Source: Bacteroidota bacterium (lineage in GTDB: Bacteria; Bacteroidota; Bacteroidia; Bacteroidales; UBA10428). From it: DNA of 36,818 nucleotides. The stretch's first letter is position 1. Each line of letters starts with the position of its first letter. The translations under genes were made by a program, and so were the position numbers. The DNA lies in contig QKEH01000103.1 of assembly GCA_003252385.1 (NCBI GenBank), forward strand, positions 1-36,818. The letters run 5' to 3'. Shown here piece after piece: positions 8,162-16,014 of this stretch. Below the pieces are notes generated by a model. It made no database searches. It saw only the letters and a program-made list of their open reading frames with translations, and was not told where the DNA came from.

Positions 8162-9700
8162 ATGAGCTTTAGATCTTTTACCGAAAACGACCTATACCAA
8201 TTTCAGCAACAAGGAGTAACACACGAACAAGTGGCCGGCCAGCTGGAACTTTTTAAAGAAGGGGTGCACTTTCTCAAGCTGAATAAGGCGGCCACTCCGG
8301 ATAATGGGGTGCTGGTGTTGTCGGCCGCGGAGGAGAGCCGTTTATTGGACGTTTTTGAGCGACAGACTACCCCGAATTGTATAAAATTTACCCCGGCATC
8401 CGGTGCAGCCAGCCGGATGTTTAAGAGCCTGTTTGAAGCCATTGGGCGCCTGGAAAAAGGAAACGAACGCATCGACGAAGCGGTGGAACAGTTTTTTAGT
8501 GATCTTTCCCGATTTGCCTTTTACGACGAACTGAAAAGTTGCCTCAGTCGGGATGGAATAGCCATTGAAGAAGCCCTTCGTGCGAAAAATTACCTGCCCA
8601 TTCTGAAGATGTTGCTGTATGAGCAGGGTATGAATTATGGCAATCTTCCTAAGGGATTGCTGGCGTTTCATCGGTATGCGCAACAGGTTCGGACCCCGGT
8701 GGAAGAACACCTGCAGGAAGCTGCCCATTATGCCCGGTCGGGAAAGGGTGTGGCGCGTTTGCACTTTACGGTTTCCCCCGAACACCGTCAGGCTTTTGAA
8801 CGGCTGTTAAAGCGCGTAGTTCCGATGTACGAGGCGCAACTGGGAGTTCGCTACGAAATTACCTTTTCGGAACAAAAACCATCAACCGATACGGTGGCGG
8901 TCGACAACGAGAATCAACCCTTCCGTAATTCCGATGGTATGATTCTCTTTCGTCCCGGCGGACATGGTGCCTTGATTTACAACCTGAACGAGTTGGATGC
9001 CGACATGGTATTCATAAAGAATATTGACAATGTGGTACAGGAACGATTTGCCGAAACTACCATTCGTTACAAAAAAATACTGGCGGGCAAATTGATTGAA
9101 TTACGTCAGGAGTTGTTTGCCCTTCAGGACGAACTGGAAAAGGACACCCCCGGTGCCGGACGCATGGAGAAAGTGGTGCAGTTGCTTGAGGAACGCTATC
9201 AGTACCGGTTGGAAACCCCTCTGGATTTTACCTATCTGGAAAATGCCCGGGCTACCCTGATGAGTATTCTGGACCGGCCGATACGGGTGTGCGGAGTGGT
9301 TAAAAATACGGGTGAAGCCGGAGGCGGCCCCTTTTGGGCGGCGAACAGCCTGGGCGATGTCAGCCTCCAAATTGTTGAACCTTCGCAGGTAGATCCTCAC
9401 GATAAGATGCAGCAAACCCTCTTTACGCAATCCACCCATTTCAATCCGGTCGATCTGGTCTGTTCCCTGAAGAATTACAAAGGCGAGGCTTTTGATTTGT
9501 TGCAGTTTGTGGATCCGGCTACCTGCTTTATTTCCCAAAAATCGAAAGACGGGAAGGAATTGAAAGCCCTCGAACTCCCCGGGCTTTGGAATGGAGCCAT
9601 GGCCGATTGGATCAGTGTATTCATTGAAGTTCCCCTGGAAACTTTCAATCCGGTGAAAACCGTGAACGACTTGCTACGCCCTATGCATCAGTTTGTTTGA
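8162..9700 (+). CDS. DUF4301 family protein
   Basis: A 512-residue cytoplasmic protein of the Bacteroidota-rich DUF4301 family, with no signal peptide or membrane segment. Function is not assigned. Visible landmarks are 'FTPASGAASRMFKSL' (residues 76-90), 'FRPGGHGALIYNLNELDAD' (about 263-281), 'FIKNIDNV' (about 283-290) and 'GGPFWAANSLGDVSLQIVE' (about 387-405). The first block recalls the GxGTR-x-K loop of nucleotidyltransferases, and the GHG and N-x-DN blocks recall the UDP-sugar pyrophosphorylase group. That is my inference from motif order and spacing, not an established assignment. It sits 3 nt after yjbQ with the same start context, so it is likely an operon partner. Confidence 0.9.
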   Translation: MSFRSFTENDLYQFQQQGVTHEQVAGQLELFKEGVHFLKLNKAATPDNGVLVLSAAEESRLLDVFERQTTPNCIKFTPASGAASRMFKSLFEAIGRLEKGNERIDEAVEQFFSDLSRFAFYDELKSCLSRDGIAIEEALRAKNYLPILKMLLYEQGMNYGNLPKGLLAFHRYAQQVRTPVEEHLQEAAHYARSGKGVARLHFTVSPEHRQAFERLLKRVVPMYEAQLGVRYEITFSEQKPSTDTVAVDNENQPFRNSDGMILFRPGGHGALIYNLNELDADMVFIKNIDNVVQERFAETTIRYKKILAGKLIELRQELFALQDELEKDTPGAGRMEKVVQLLEERYQYRLETPLDFTYLENARATLMSILDRPIRVCGVVKNTGEAGGGPFWAANSLGDVSLQIVEPSQVDPHDKMQQTLFTQSTHFNPVDLVCSLKNYKGEAFDLLQFVDPATCFISQKSKDGKELKALELPGLWNGAMADWISVFIEVPLETFNPVKTVNDLLRPMHQFV

Positions 9701-9814
9701 AATGGGTAAATTCCAACTGTGTTAATTTCTTTTTTATTTTCAGTCCAATCTATTTTATAAAATTGAGAAATAAAATGTAAAATCCACGAAGTGGTCTAAC
9801 CAATACATTTCACT

Positions 9815-10324
9815 ATGAAGAAAAAGTATATTGTTTTCCTGCTTTTTATGAGCATGCTACCGGCGAGTGGTTTCGCACAGGAAGCAAAGTTTAAAGCACT
9901 TTTTATGTACAATTTTACGAAATACCTGGAATGGCCGGCTGCCAGAAAGCAGGGCGATTTTGTAATTGGGATCTATGGCGCTTCCGCCATAACCCAGGAG
10001 TTGAACGTTATAGCCGGAAAGAAAACGGTAGGCACTCAGAATATTCAGGTTAAAGTGGTGAGCACTCCTGCCGAAGTAGGTATGTGCCATATACTCTATG
10101 TGCCCGAGAATAAATCCTCGAAAGTTCCCGAAATTATTACACAATGTTCCGGTAAATCCGTGGTGCTGATTACGGACAAACCGGGCATGGCTCAAACCCT
10201 GTCGGGTTTGAACTACGTGAACGTGGATGGCAAACAAAGTTTCGAGATAAATAAAGCCCTGATTGAAAAACAAGGCGTGAAAGTCAATTCGGTGCTCCTT
10301 TCATTAGGAATTGTTATTGAATAG
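9815..10324 (+). CDS. YfiR family (DUF4154) periplasmic protein
   Basis: A 169-residue protein with a signal peptide cleaved near 'ASGFAQ'. The mature part has the DUF4154/YfiR pattern: 'KALFMYNFTKYLEWP' at the start, 'FVIGIYGAS', 'CHILYVP', 'SVVLITDKPG' and the C-terminal 'FEINKALIEKQGVKVNSVLL'. In Pseudomonas, YfiR is a periplasmic repressor of the diguanylate cyclase YfiN; no GGDEF partner lies here. In this window it directly precedes a TonB receptor, whose ATG lies 1 nt after the YfiR stop. A role in periplasmic sensing or in support of that receptor is plausible but unproven. Confidence 0.92.
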   Translation: MKKKYIVFLLFMSMLPASGFAQEAKFKALFMYNFTKYLEWPAARKQGDFVIGIYGASAITQELNVIAGKKTVGTQNIQVKVVSTPAEVGMCHILYVPENKSSKVPEIITQCSGKSVVLITDKPGMAQTLSGLNYVNVDGKQSFEINKALIEKQGVKVNSVLLSLGIVIE

Positions 10325-10325
10325 A

Positions 10326-12770
10326 ATGGATCGTACAACTCAAATTACTATGAATACAATGAATACACTATACCAACAAGTTCCTGGGGAAGCAGCCCAT
10401 GGGAAAACCAGAACCAACCCGATTATGCACTACCTGAAAAACACCCTGCGAGTACTGCTGCTGCTCTTATGCATTCAGCTGGCCGTGCCACAGCGCAGTA
10501 TGGCACAAACTGCCGTGCAGCTGGATATCAATACCATGACCAAAGACGATGTACTGAAACTTAGCTACGATCAGTTGCTTGAACTTCCCTTTGAAGATCT
10601 GCTAAAACTCGCCGAAATTGTAGGAGTATCGCTCGACGAACTCTACGAAATGATTTTGAATAAGGATTTGGTTTCGGCCTCGAAGAAGGTGGAATCCAGC
10701 TTCGAATCGCCTTTATCGAGTTCCGTAGTGTCGAACGACGAAATGCGCGCTGCAGGAGTCCGTACCATCGAAGAAGCCCTGCGCCTGGTCCCGGGCTTCA
10801 TAGTGCGTGAAAAGACCAACGGAAATTTCGATGCACACATCCGGGGGAACGACAATTTGCCCTCGCGGCACATGTTCCTATATTCCGAAAATTCCATTAC
10901 CCTGGTGATGATTGATAACCGGCCGGTGTATAATTACGTGCACGGAGGCACCTTTTGGGAAACCCTGCCCGTGAGCATCGAAGATGTAGATCGCATTGAG
11001 GTGGTTCGCGGCCCATCCAGTGCCCTGTACGGCCCAAATGCCGTATCGGGTGTGGTGAACATCATTACCAAACGTCAGGATAGCGACGAACTGCAGGTGA
11101 GTGGTGATGCACAGGGAGGAATGCAAAATACAGCTATTACCAGCCTGGCATTGGGCAAAGGGCTGACCGATAAGCTGAGTTTCCGGGTTACTGGTAATTT
11201 TGAGACCATGGACCGGAATACCGATAAATTGTATGTACATAAGGCCAACGATGGCCAAGGAGGCATGTTGACTCCTGATGAACTGGCTGTTTTACCCGAT
11301 CCGGGAAATTTGAACTATCTGGTATTTGATGCAACCGATGATGTGCATGATATGTTCCCCAACCCGGGGCTGTCGCGAAAACGAATGGGGGGGAATGCCT
11401 ATTTGTTTTACGATGTGAACGACGATATTCATTTTGATCTAAAAGGAGGTTATCAAAATTCTGAGGTGCTTTCGTCTACCATGGGCGACAATCCCACAGC
11501 ACTGGCAGGCAGGGTTTCTAAAACCTCGTATGCCGATTTCAATGCCAGCGTAAAGGATTTGCATGCTCAGATTAGCCTGCTCGATGGCTGGCAGGATATA
11601 GTTCGCGCCGATAGCGGCTTTAAAGTGGATGTATTGAACCTGAATTCGAATGTGGAATACGACTGGCACCTGGGCGATCTGAGCTTGCGACCCGGGGTGA
11701 GCTACCAGCTGGCACGTTACAACGACACCCCCTATCTGGATGGAAAGCCCAAGGGTTTTTTAAACCAGGAACGTGAATTTTCCACTACGGCATTGAGTCT
11801 CCGGGCTGATTACAAGTTGTTTAAAGCCCTGCGTTTGATTGCGGCTGTACGGGGCGAGAAATACAGCACCCACGATAACATGTACCTTTCCTATCAGGCC
11901 ATTGCCTCCTACAACCTGAATGATAAGCACCATTTCCGGATTGTGAGTTCAAGAGCCAACCGGAGCCCCTTCTTGGTTGATACCTATGCCAATTACCTCT
12001 GGAATCGTGAGGGACGTCCCGATCCGGGATACATTTTGTTCAGTGGTCAGAAAAACCTGAAACTGCTTACCATGGATATGTTGGAATTGGGCTATCGGGT
12101 GAAACCCACCAAAAAGATTCAAGCCGATTTGGAAGTGTTCCAAACCCGGGCCAATAATTACGGCGCGTTGTATCCCGATTCGGTAAACCTAAACGGTGCC
12201 CAGTTAAGGCAGGATCGTACCTGGGTACGGATGACCTTCAGCAATATCGATCTGGAATCGAAACAAACCGGCGCTACGGCAACTATCAGTTGGGTAGCCA
12301 CCAAAGATTTGGTAGTTAAAGTTTTTGGAACCGTTCAGAAAACCGAACTGACCCAGGTTATTCCTTATACCCAGGACGAAACCATTCAGTTAATGCTGCA
12401 AAATGCCTATACCAGCTACCTGATGAATAACGAGATTACCCATTCCGAAAACTTTCCCAAAGCACGCATTGACACCGTGAATACAGCCACTCCAACTCTT
12501 TATGGAGGATTTATGCTGCAATATCAACTATTCGATAAGTTGCATTTTAACCTGAATACCTATTATTACACCGAACAGGAATTTATGAGCAAATACGGCA
12601 ATGTAACCATTGAGCCCAAAGCCATCGTCAACTTTAAGGTGAGCTACGATGTACTTCGGAACCTGAATTTGTATATGAATGCCCGAAATGTATTGGGAGC
12701 TCAAAAAGAGTTTGGTTTTATGGATGATATTGGTACACTGGTATTGTTTGGAGCACATTTTAATTTTTAA
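10326..12770 (+). CDS. TonB-dependent receptor with leucine-rich helical N-terminal extension
   Basis: An outer-membrane receptor of about 814 residues. The ATG at 10326 follows the YfiR stop at once; a later ATG at 10425 would give a classical short signal peptide ('MHYLKNTLRVLLLLLC' to 'SMAQ') and may be the true start. Between the signal peptide and plug is a helical stretch of repeated acidic-leucine units ('DDVLKLSYDQLLELPFEDLL', 'VSLDELYEMIL') leading into 'LVSASKKVESS'. The plug follows ('RTIEEALRLVPGFIV', 'HIRGNDN', 'VMIDNRPVYN', 'IEVVRGPSSALYGPNAVSGV', 'VNIITK'), then the barrel with terminal Phe ('LFGAHFNF'). The plug is of the cobalamin/siderophore-receptor type rather than SusC. 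The ligand is unknown. Confidence 0.93.
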   Translation: MDRTTQITMNTMNTLYQQVPGEAAHGKTRTNPIMHYLKNTLRVLLLLLCIQLAVPQRSMAQTAVQLDINTMTKDDVLKLSYDQLLELPFEDLLKLAEIVGVSLDELYEMILNKDLVSASKKVESSFESPLSSSVVSNDEMRAAGVRTIEEALRLVPGFIVREKTNGNFDAHIRGNDNLPSRHMFLYSENSITLVMIDNRPVYNYVHGGTFWETLPVSIEDVDRIEVVRGPSSALYGPNAVSGVVNIITKRQDSDELQVSGDAQGGMQNTAITSLALGKGLTDKLSFRVTGNFETMDRNTDKLYVHKANDGQGGMLTPDELAVLPDPGNLNYLVFDATDDVHDMFPNPGLSRKRMGGNAYLFYDVNDDIHFDLKGGYQNSEVLSSTMGDNPTALAGRVSKTSYADFNASVKDLHAQISLLDGWQDIVRADSGFKVDVLNLNSNVEYDWHLGDLSLRPGVSYQLARYNDTPYLDGKPKGFLNQEREFSTTALSLRADYKLFKALRLIAAVRGEKYSTHDNMYLSYQAIASYNLNDKHHFRIVSSRANRSPFLVDTYANYLWNREGRPDPGYILFSGQKNLKLLTMDMLELGYRVKPTKKIQADLEVFQTRANNYGALYPDSVNLNGAQLRQDRTWVRMTFSNIDLESKQTGATATISWVATKDLVVKVFGTVQKTELTQVIPYTQDETIQLMLQNAYTSYLMNNEITHSENFPKARIDTVNTATPTLYGGFMLQYQLFDKLHFNLNTYYYTEQEFMSKYGNVTIEPKAIVNFKVSYDVLRNLNLYMNARNVLGAQKEFGFMDDIGTLVLFGAHFNF

Positions 12771-12782
12771 TACTTAGATACG

Positions 12783-13313
12783 ATGAGAAAATTTGTAAAA
12801 TGGTCAGTTTGTTTGCTGCCGGCATTTCTGTTAGCAGCCATGGTAAGTTCATGTAATAAGGACGATGACGAATCCGAAAAGAAAGAGGAACAAAAGGAAT
12901 ACTACGGAAAGTGGGAATCAGCAGCGTATCCTTCATTAAGTCTTTCGGGTTTACCCATTTATGAAAAGATGGCTTTTAACTTTACCAATACCACTTTTCA
13001 GGATGAGATCTATCAGGGAGCTACTGCCGACGGATTAACGCTGGCTTCGGGAATAAAAGGAACGATTGACAATCCGGCTGCCGGTCAAATGGAGGTGGAG
13101 ATCAATGAGATTTCTTTACAAGGCGGACCGTATGTGAGCAAGGCCAGCGATGCTACTGCTTTCGCAACCACCTTTAATGCTACTCTGGGAAATATCTTGT
13201 ACGAAACTTTCGATGCTAATTATATTGTACGAAACGATTCGATGTATATGATTCTTCCTGTAAAACTGCCTGTTGCACGAACCGATACCATACGTCTGGT
13301 AAAAGTGGACTAG
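12783..13313 (+). CDS. Hypothetical lipoprotein, probably surface-exposed
   Basis: A 176-residue protein starting 12 nt after the TonB receptor, so in the same operon. It has a type II signal peptide with lipobox 'VSSC' (Cys24). The residues right after the Cys are N-K-D-D-D-E, which resembles the acidic lipoprotein export signal described for Bacteroidota surface lipoproteins. The mature part starts with 'EYYGKWES' and alternates beta strands; I do not recognise a specific family, though the 'GKW' opening suggests a lipocalin-like barrel. Position and signal suggest a surface partner of the receptor, in the way SusD partners SusC, but with no sequence similarity to SusD. A terminator follows. 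Confidence 0.85.
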   Translation: MRKFVKWSVCLLPAFLLAAMVSSCNKDDDESEKKEEQKEYYGKWESAAYPSLSLSGLPIYEKMAFNFTNTTFQDEIYQGATADGLTLASGIKGTIDNPAAGQMEVEINEISLQGGPYVSKASDATAFATTFNATLGNILYETFDANYIVRNDSMYMILPVKLPVARTDTIRLVKVD

Positions 13314-13340
13314 TAACCGCAGCCTAAAGAAACGAATCAG

Positions 13341-13369
13341 AAGGTGTCCCGTTTGGGGCACCTTTTTTA
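13341..13369 (+). terminator. Intrinsic terminator after the first lipoprotein
   Basis: Stem AAGGTGTCCC / GGGGCACCTT (one wobble) with loop GTTT and a six-T tract, 27 nt after the stop at 13313. It would close the YfiR-receptor-lipoprotein unit. Confidence 0.9.
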
Positions 13370-13557
13370 ATTCCCCGAATTACCGGTGACGCTTGTTATC
13401 GCTCGATTTGAGCCTTATCACCCTTTCATCGTACAGCACGTTTTTCCTGATGAACGGCCTTTTTTTTTTGATGAATGCACTTAACGCAACCACGGTCGCG
13501 GCGTAAACTTTCACAGACAAAACACCGAAAGAAAGTTTAACTAAATACAATGGGGTT

Positions 13558-14127
13558 ATGAAAGCAAGATGGATTCTTATGGCAATGGCAGCAACAAGTG
13601 TAGGTTTCTTTACCTCCTGCGAAGAATTGGAAATGAATGGTATGGACACCATGTTCGATACTATGTCGGCTACGCTGAATAGTGCATACTATGAAGTGGA
13701 ACATTTTATTCCACCCGCTCCGGCCGGCATTGAAATTGCCATGGACAGTGTTATGGCATTCGATATGGAAGCCCTGTTGGCAGCCGAAGGTTATGACATG
13801 TCTGCTTTACAGTCGGTTAAACTGCTCGACGGAACCCTGGAAGTGAGTGAAAAAAGCCGGATCGACAATTTAGCTTCTGTGGCCTATTTTAATAATGCCA
13901 TTGCCACCGAGTCGCTGAGCCCAACTCAGATTGCAACCTGCGAAAGCGACAGCACCGCCACCGGTAGCCTGCCCATGCAAATAGAGGATGTAGAACTCAA
14001 AGGATACCTGACAGGCAACAGCTACACCCTTACCACCACAGGTATGTTGAGCCAGGCGATAGCCGATACGCTTTGGATCAAATGTAGGGTACGGTACCAG
14101 ATTACCGTGGCCGTATCGGCCCAATAA
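13558..14127 (+). CDS. Hypothetical lipoprotein
   Basis: A 189-residue protein with a short type II signal peptide and lipobox 'FFTSC' (Cys21), followed by acidic residues E-E-L-E. The mature part is met- and acid-rich at first ('MNGMDTMFDTMSATL'), then strand-rich ('VKLLDGTLEVSEKSRIDNLA', 'MQIEDVELKGYLTGNSYTL', 'IKCRVRYQITVAVSAQ'), suggesting a beta-sandwich. I do not recognise the family. It lies after a terminator and probably has its own promoter in the 244-bp gap, although no clean TAnnTTTG is visible there. It may serve the same envelope unit as the gene before it. Confidence 0.82.
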   Translation: MKARWILMAMAATSVGFFTSCEELEMNGMDTMFDTMSATLNSAYYEVEHFIPPAPAGIEIAMDSVMAFDMEALLAAEGYDMSALQSVKLLDGTLEVSEKSRIDNLASVAYFNNAIATESLSPTQIATCESDSTATGSLPMQIEDVELKGYLTGNSYTLTTTGMLSQAIADTLWIKCRVRYQITVAVSAQ

Positions 14128-14159
14128 CCGAATGAGGATGAATGACGAAGTATAAAAGG

Positions 14160-14190
14160 CAAAACGCCCGGAACCTTCCGGGCGTTTTGT
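14160..14190. terminator. Strong terminator, probably bidirectional
   Basis: Perfect 13-bp stem CAAAACGCCCGGA / TCCGGGCGTTTTG with loop ACC, T-rich on both strands. It lies between the lipoprotein ending at 14127 (plus) and the DUF4956 gene ending at 14246 (minus), so it can serve both convergent units. Confidence 0.9.
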
Positions 14191-14245
14191 ATTGGGTATC
14201 GTGTGGGTGTACTGTTTTCGATGACATTCCTGCCTTGTACGGACA

Positions 14246-14941
14246 CTAGAAATTGTCCGAATCATCGTGACTCACATAATCATCGCCATGGAAAATGGCT
14301 TCCTGGTCGGTTTCGTAGTAGTAAATTTTTATACGAACGGTATCGCGCAGAAAATTGATACGGCCTATCTCAATGCGGTTAATTTTTAATCCGGTACGTT
14401 CTTCCAGATCAGCCATCAAAAGCTCACGCTTCCCGGCCTTTATCATGTCAATCTTTTCGTAAAGAACCGTCTTGGTCGATTCGTGTTTCAACAGAAATAC
14501 GTGCTCCAACAGGTAGGCAACCAATAAAAGGATAAGGTTGGTAAAGAGCAATTCGGCGTAGCTTACTTTTTTATTAGCCAGTGCATTGATTACCGATATA
14601 CCAATTACCAGGAACAAATACGTCATTTCCTTAATGGGAATTGCATCGGTACGGTAACGAATGATGCCAAAAATGGCGAATAGCCCCAGTGCAAATCCCA
14701 GTTGCAGTTTTACGTTTTCCAGCAGAAAACATAACAGGAATATCACCGCACTGAGAATTATGTAAGTGAACAGGTAATCTTTTCGTTTTGCAACCGGGTA
14801 ATACAGGTAGCGAACTCCTATAATTACCACCAGCATATTAAACAGGAAGCGCGCTGCCAACTCAATAAAATCAACACTTTCAATGAGATCAATTCCGAAC
14901 AGCTGCGTATTCGCTAAAATTGCGGTAATAAAGCTTGCCAT
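14246..14941 (-). CDS. DUF4956 domain-containing membrane protein
   Basis: A 231-residue protein. The first ~150 residues form four or five transmembrane helices ('FLFNMLVVIIGVRYLYYPVA', 'FTYIILSAVIFLLCFLLENV', 'LGFALGLFAIFGIIRYRTDA', 'YLFLVIGISVINAL', 'LLFTNLILLLVAYLLE'). A soluble C-terminal part ends in the acidic 'GDDYVSHDDSDNF'. The block 'FGIIRYRTDAIPIKEMTYLF' is characteristic of DUF4956. Function is unknown, but these genes recur beside VTC-domain genes, as here: its start lies 53 bp inside the upstream VTC gene. That overlap suggests coupled expression and a joint role, perhaps in polyphosphate synthesis or transport at the inner membrane. Confidence 0.93.
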   Translation of the reverse strand: MASFITAILANTQLFGIDLIESVDFIELAARFLFNMLVVIIGVRYLYYPVAKRKDYLFTYIILSAVIFLLCFLLENVKLQLGFALGLFAIFGIIRYRTDAIPIKEMTYLFLVIGISVINALANKKVSYAELLFTNLILLLVAYLLEHVFLLKHESTKTVLYEKIDMIKAGKRELLMADLEERTGLKINRIEIGRINFLRDTVRIKIYYYETDQEAIFHGDDYVSHDDSDNF

Positions 14942-15680
14942 AGTTTATTTTGTTTAAGGTTAAAATTCGTTCTTTGAAGTTATTGCTTTTGAGCCCATCA
15001 TCCAATAAAGCCCTTCCAATACAATACTTGCTGAATCCGATAGCCGGGATGCCGTAATGTTCAATAATGCTGATCAGGTGAGAGGATTGGGCAGTGCCGG
15101 CCCGTTTGAGTTCAATGATGGCAAGTTTGCCTGCATGGTGGGAAACCTGTTCCTTAACAAAGTTCAGGGACAGGTCAACGGTTACCCGTTCATTCATGGC
15201 ATTGCTCACCAGGGTAATTCTCGAAAAGTCGGTAAAAATACTCGGCGCCAGACGACGGGTATCGAACGGGGTGTGTTTGGTAATAAACTGAGCTGATTCT
15301 GGCGAAAGACGGTCTTCCAGCGAGGATACCATGATACGGTGTTTCACGGTTCGTGTGCCTTTAATTTTTCGTTTGATTTCCAGAAACCGGTCTCCCGTAT
15401 CGGTATATTCCCGGAACCGGATTTTGAAGCGGTTTACCTTCCCGTTGTGATGATCCATGTACATCGCATCATCATGCGTATCGTAGTACAGCGATCGGTA
15501 AGGGAAAATCCGTTTTTGTTTCATTTCCAACACCTGGTAGTGATTCTGCATGTGTCTCAGAACATGGGGAAGCAAGTCGGTGCACAGTACGTACTTGGAA
15601 TCAATCCGGTTCATTAAGGTAACCGAATCCATTTCGCCCAAACTAATGGGCTGGTAGGCTTGTAATGCTTCTTGTATCAT
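14889..15680 (-). CDS. VTC domain-containing polyphosphate polymerase-like protein
   Basis: A 263-residue protein of the VTC/CYTH-like tunnel fold family. Typical blocks: 'MNRIDSKYVL' near the N-terminus, 'FPYRSLYYDT', 'NRFKIRFREYTDTGDRFLEI' followed by 'KRK', 'RISLVS'-like strands, 'LAIIELKRAG', and the C-terminal 'GIPAIGFSKYCIGRALL'. The basic residues that bind phosphate and the Glu of the 'EIK' motif are present. In yeast the VTC4 domain makes polyphosphate from ATP; bacterial VTC proteins are inferred to do the same, without direct proof for this type. The 3' end overlaps the DUF4956 gene by 53 bp. A near-perfect -7 element lies 44 nt upstream of the start. Confidence 0.92.
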   Translation of the reverse strand: MIQEALQAYQPISLGEMDSVTLMNRIDSKYVLCTDLLPHVLRHMQNHYQVLEMKQKRIFPYRSLYYDTHDDAMYMDHHNGKVNRFKIRFREYTDTGDRFLEIKRKIKGTRTVKHRIMVSSLEDRLSPESAQFITKHTPFDTRRLAPSIFTDFSRITLVSNAMNERVTVDLSLNFVKEQVSHHAGKLAIIELKRAGTAQSSHLISIIEHYGIPAIGFSKYCIGRALLDDGLKSNNFKERILTLNKINYGKLYYRNFSEYAAVRN

Positions 15681-15723
15681 ACCTGGAAAGATTACTAGTT
15701 ATGGAACTCATCCGTTCAACGAA

Positions 15724-15731
15724 CAAATATA
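15724..15731 (-). promoter_or_regulatory. -7 promoter element for the VTC/DUF4956 operon (TATATTTG)
   Basis: The minus strand reads TATATTTG, an exact match to the Bacteroidota TAnnTTTG element, 44 nt upstream of the VTC start at 15680. No good -33 TTTG is found at 19-21 nt. The inferred leader is about 35-40 nt. Confidence 0.5.
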
Positions 15732-15760
15732 ACAGTTATTGTATACAGAAGATTCGGATT

Positions 15761-15793
15761 TTTGATCGGGAGCTCAAGGTAAATGATAATTTT
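15761..15793 (+). promoter_or_regulatory. Canonical Bacteroidota promoter for rubredoxin (TTTG-N21-TAATTTTG)
   Basis: TTTG at 15761-15764, a 21-nt spacer, then TAATTTTG at 15786-15793. Both elements match the sigma-ABfr consensus. The start site would be near 15798, giving a leader of about 55 nt before the rubredoxin ATG. It is divergent from the VTC promoter. Confidence 0.65.
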
Positions 15794-15852
15794 GTGAATG
15801 GTTTGCAACCAATAGACAGCTTCGTGCTGGTAAACACGTAACCTTTATCTCT

Positions 15853-16014
15853 ATGAAAAAATATCAATGTATTGTTTGCGGTTATGTATACGATCCGGTG
15901 GAAGGGGATGCGGACACTGGCATTGCCCCGGGCACGGCCTTTGAAGATCTGCCTGACGATTGGGTTTGTCCGCTATGTGGCGTGGGTAAAGCCGATTTTG
16001 AAGTGGTGGAATAA
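15853..16014 (+). CDS. Rubredoxin
   Basis: A 53-residue protein with the complete rubredoxin pattern: '[10 protein letters not shown]' (Cys6, Cys9) and '[11 protein letters not shown]' (Cys39, Cys42), plus the conserved aromatic residues and the central '[20 protein letters not shown]'. Four Cys bind one iron; the protein carries single electrons in the cytoplasm, often to peroxide- or superoxide-reducing enzymes or alkane/fatty-acid oxygenases. It stands alone with a canonical promoter. Its TAA ends at 16014 and the stop codon of the convergent dipeptidase gene begins at 16015, so the two genes abut with no gap and no terminator. Confidence 0.97.
   Translation: MKKYQCIVCGYVYDPVEGDADTGIAPGTAFEDLPDDWVCPLCGVGKADFEVVE

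Noticed and set aside
7741-8164. Identical 10-nt context TTAACCTATG at the starts of yjbQ and the DUF4301 gene
   Set aside because: In the second case it includes the yjbQ stop codon; two occurrences are not enough to claim a signal.
13440-13475. Poly-T tract of about ten bases between the two lipoprotein genes
   Set aside because: No paired stem before it on either strand; simple homopolymer, not a terminator.
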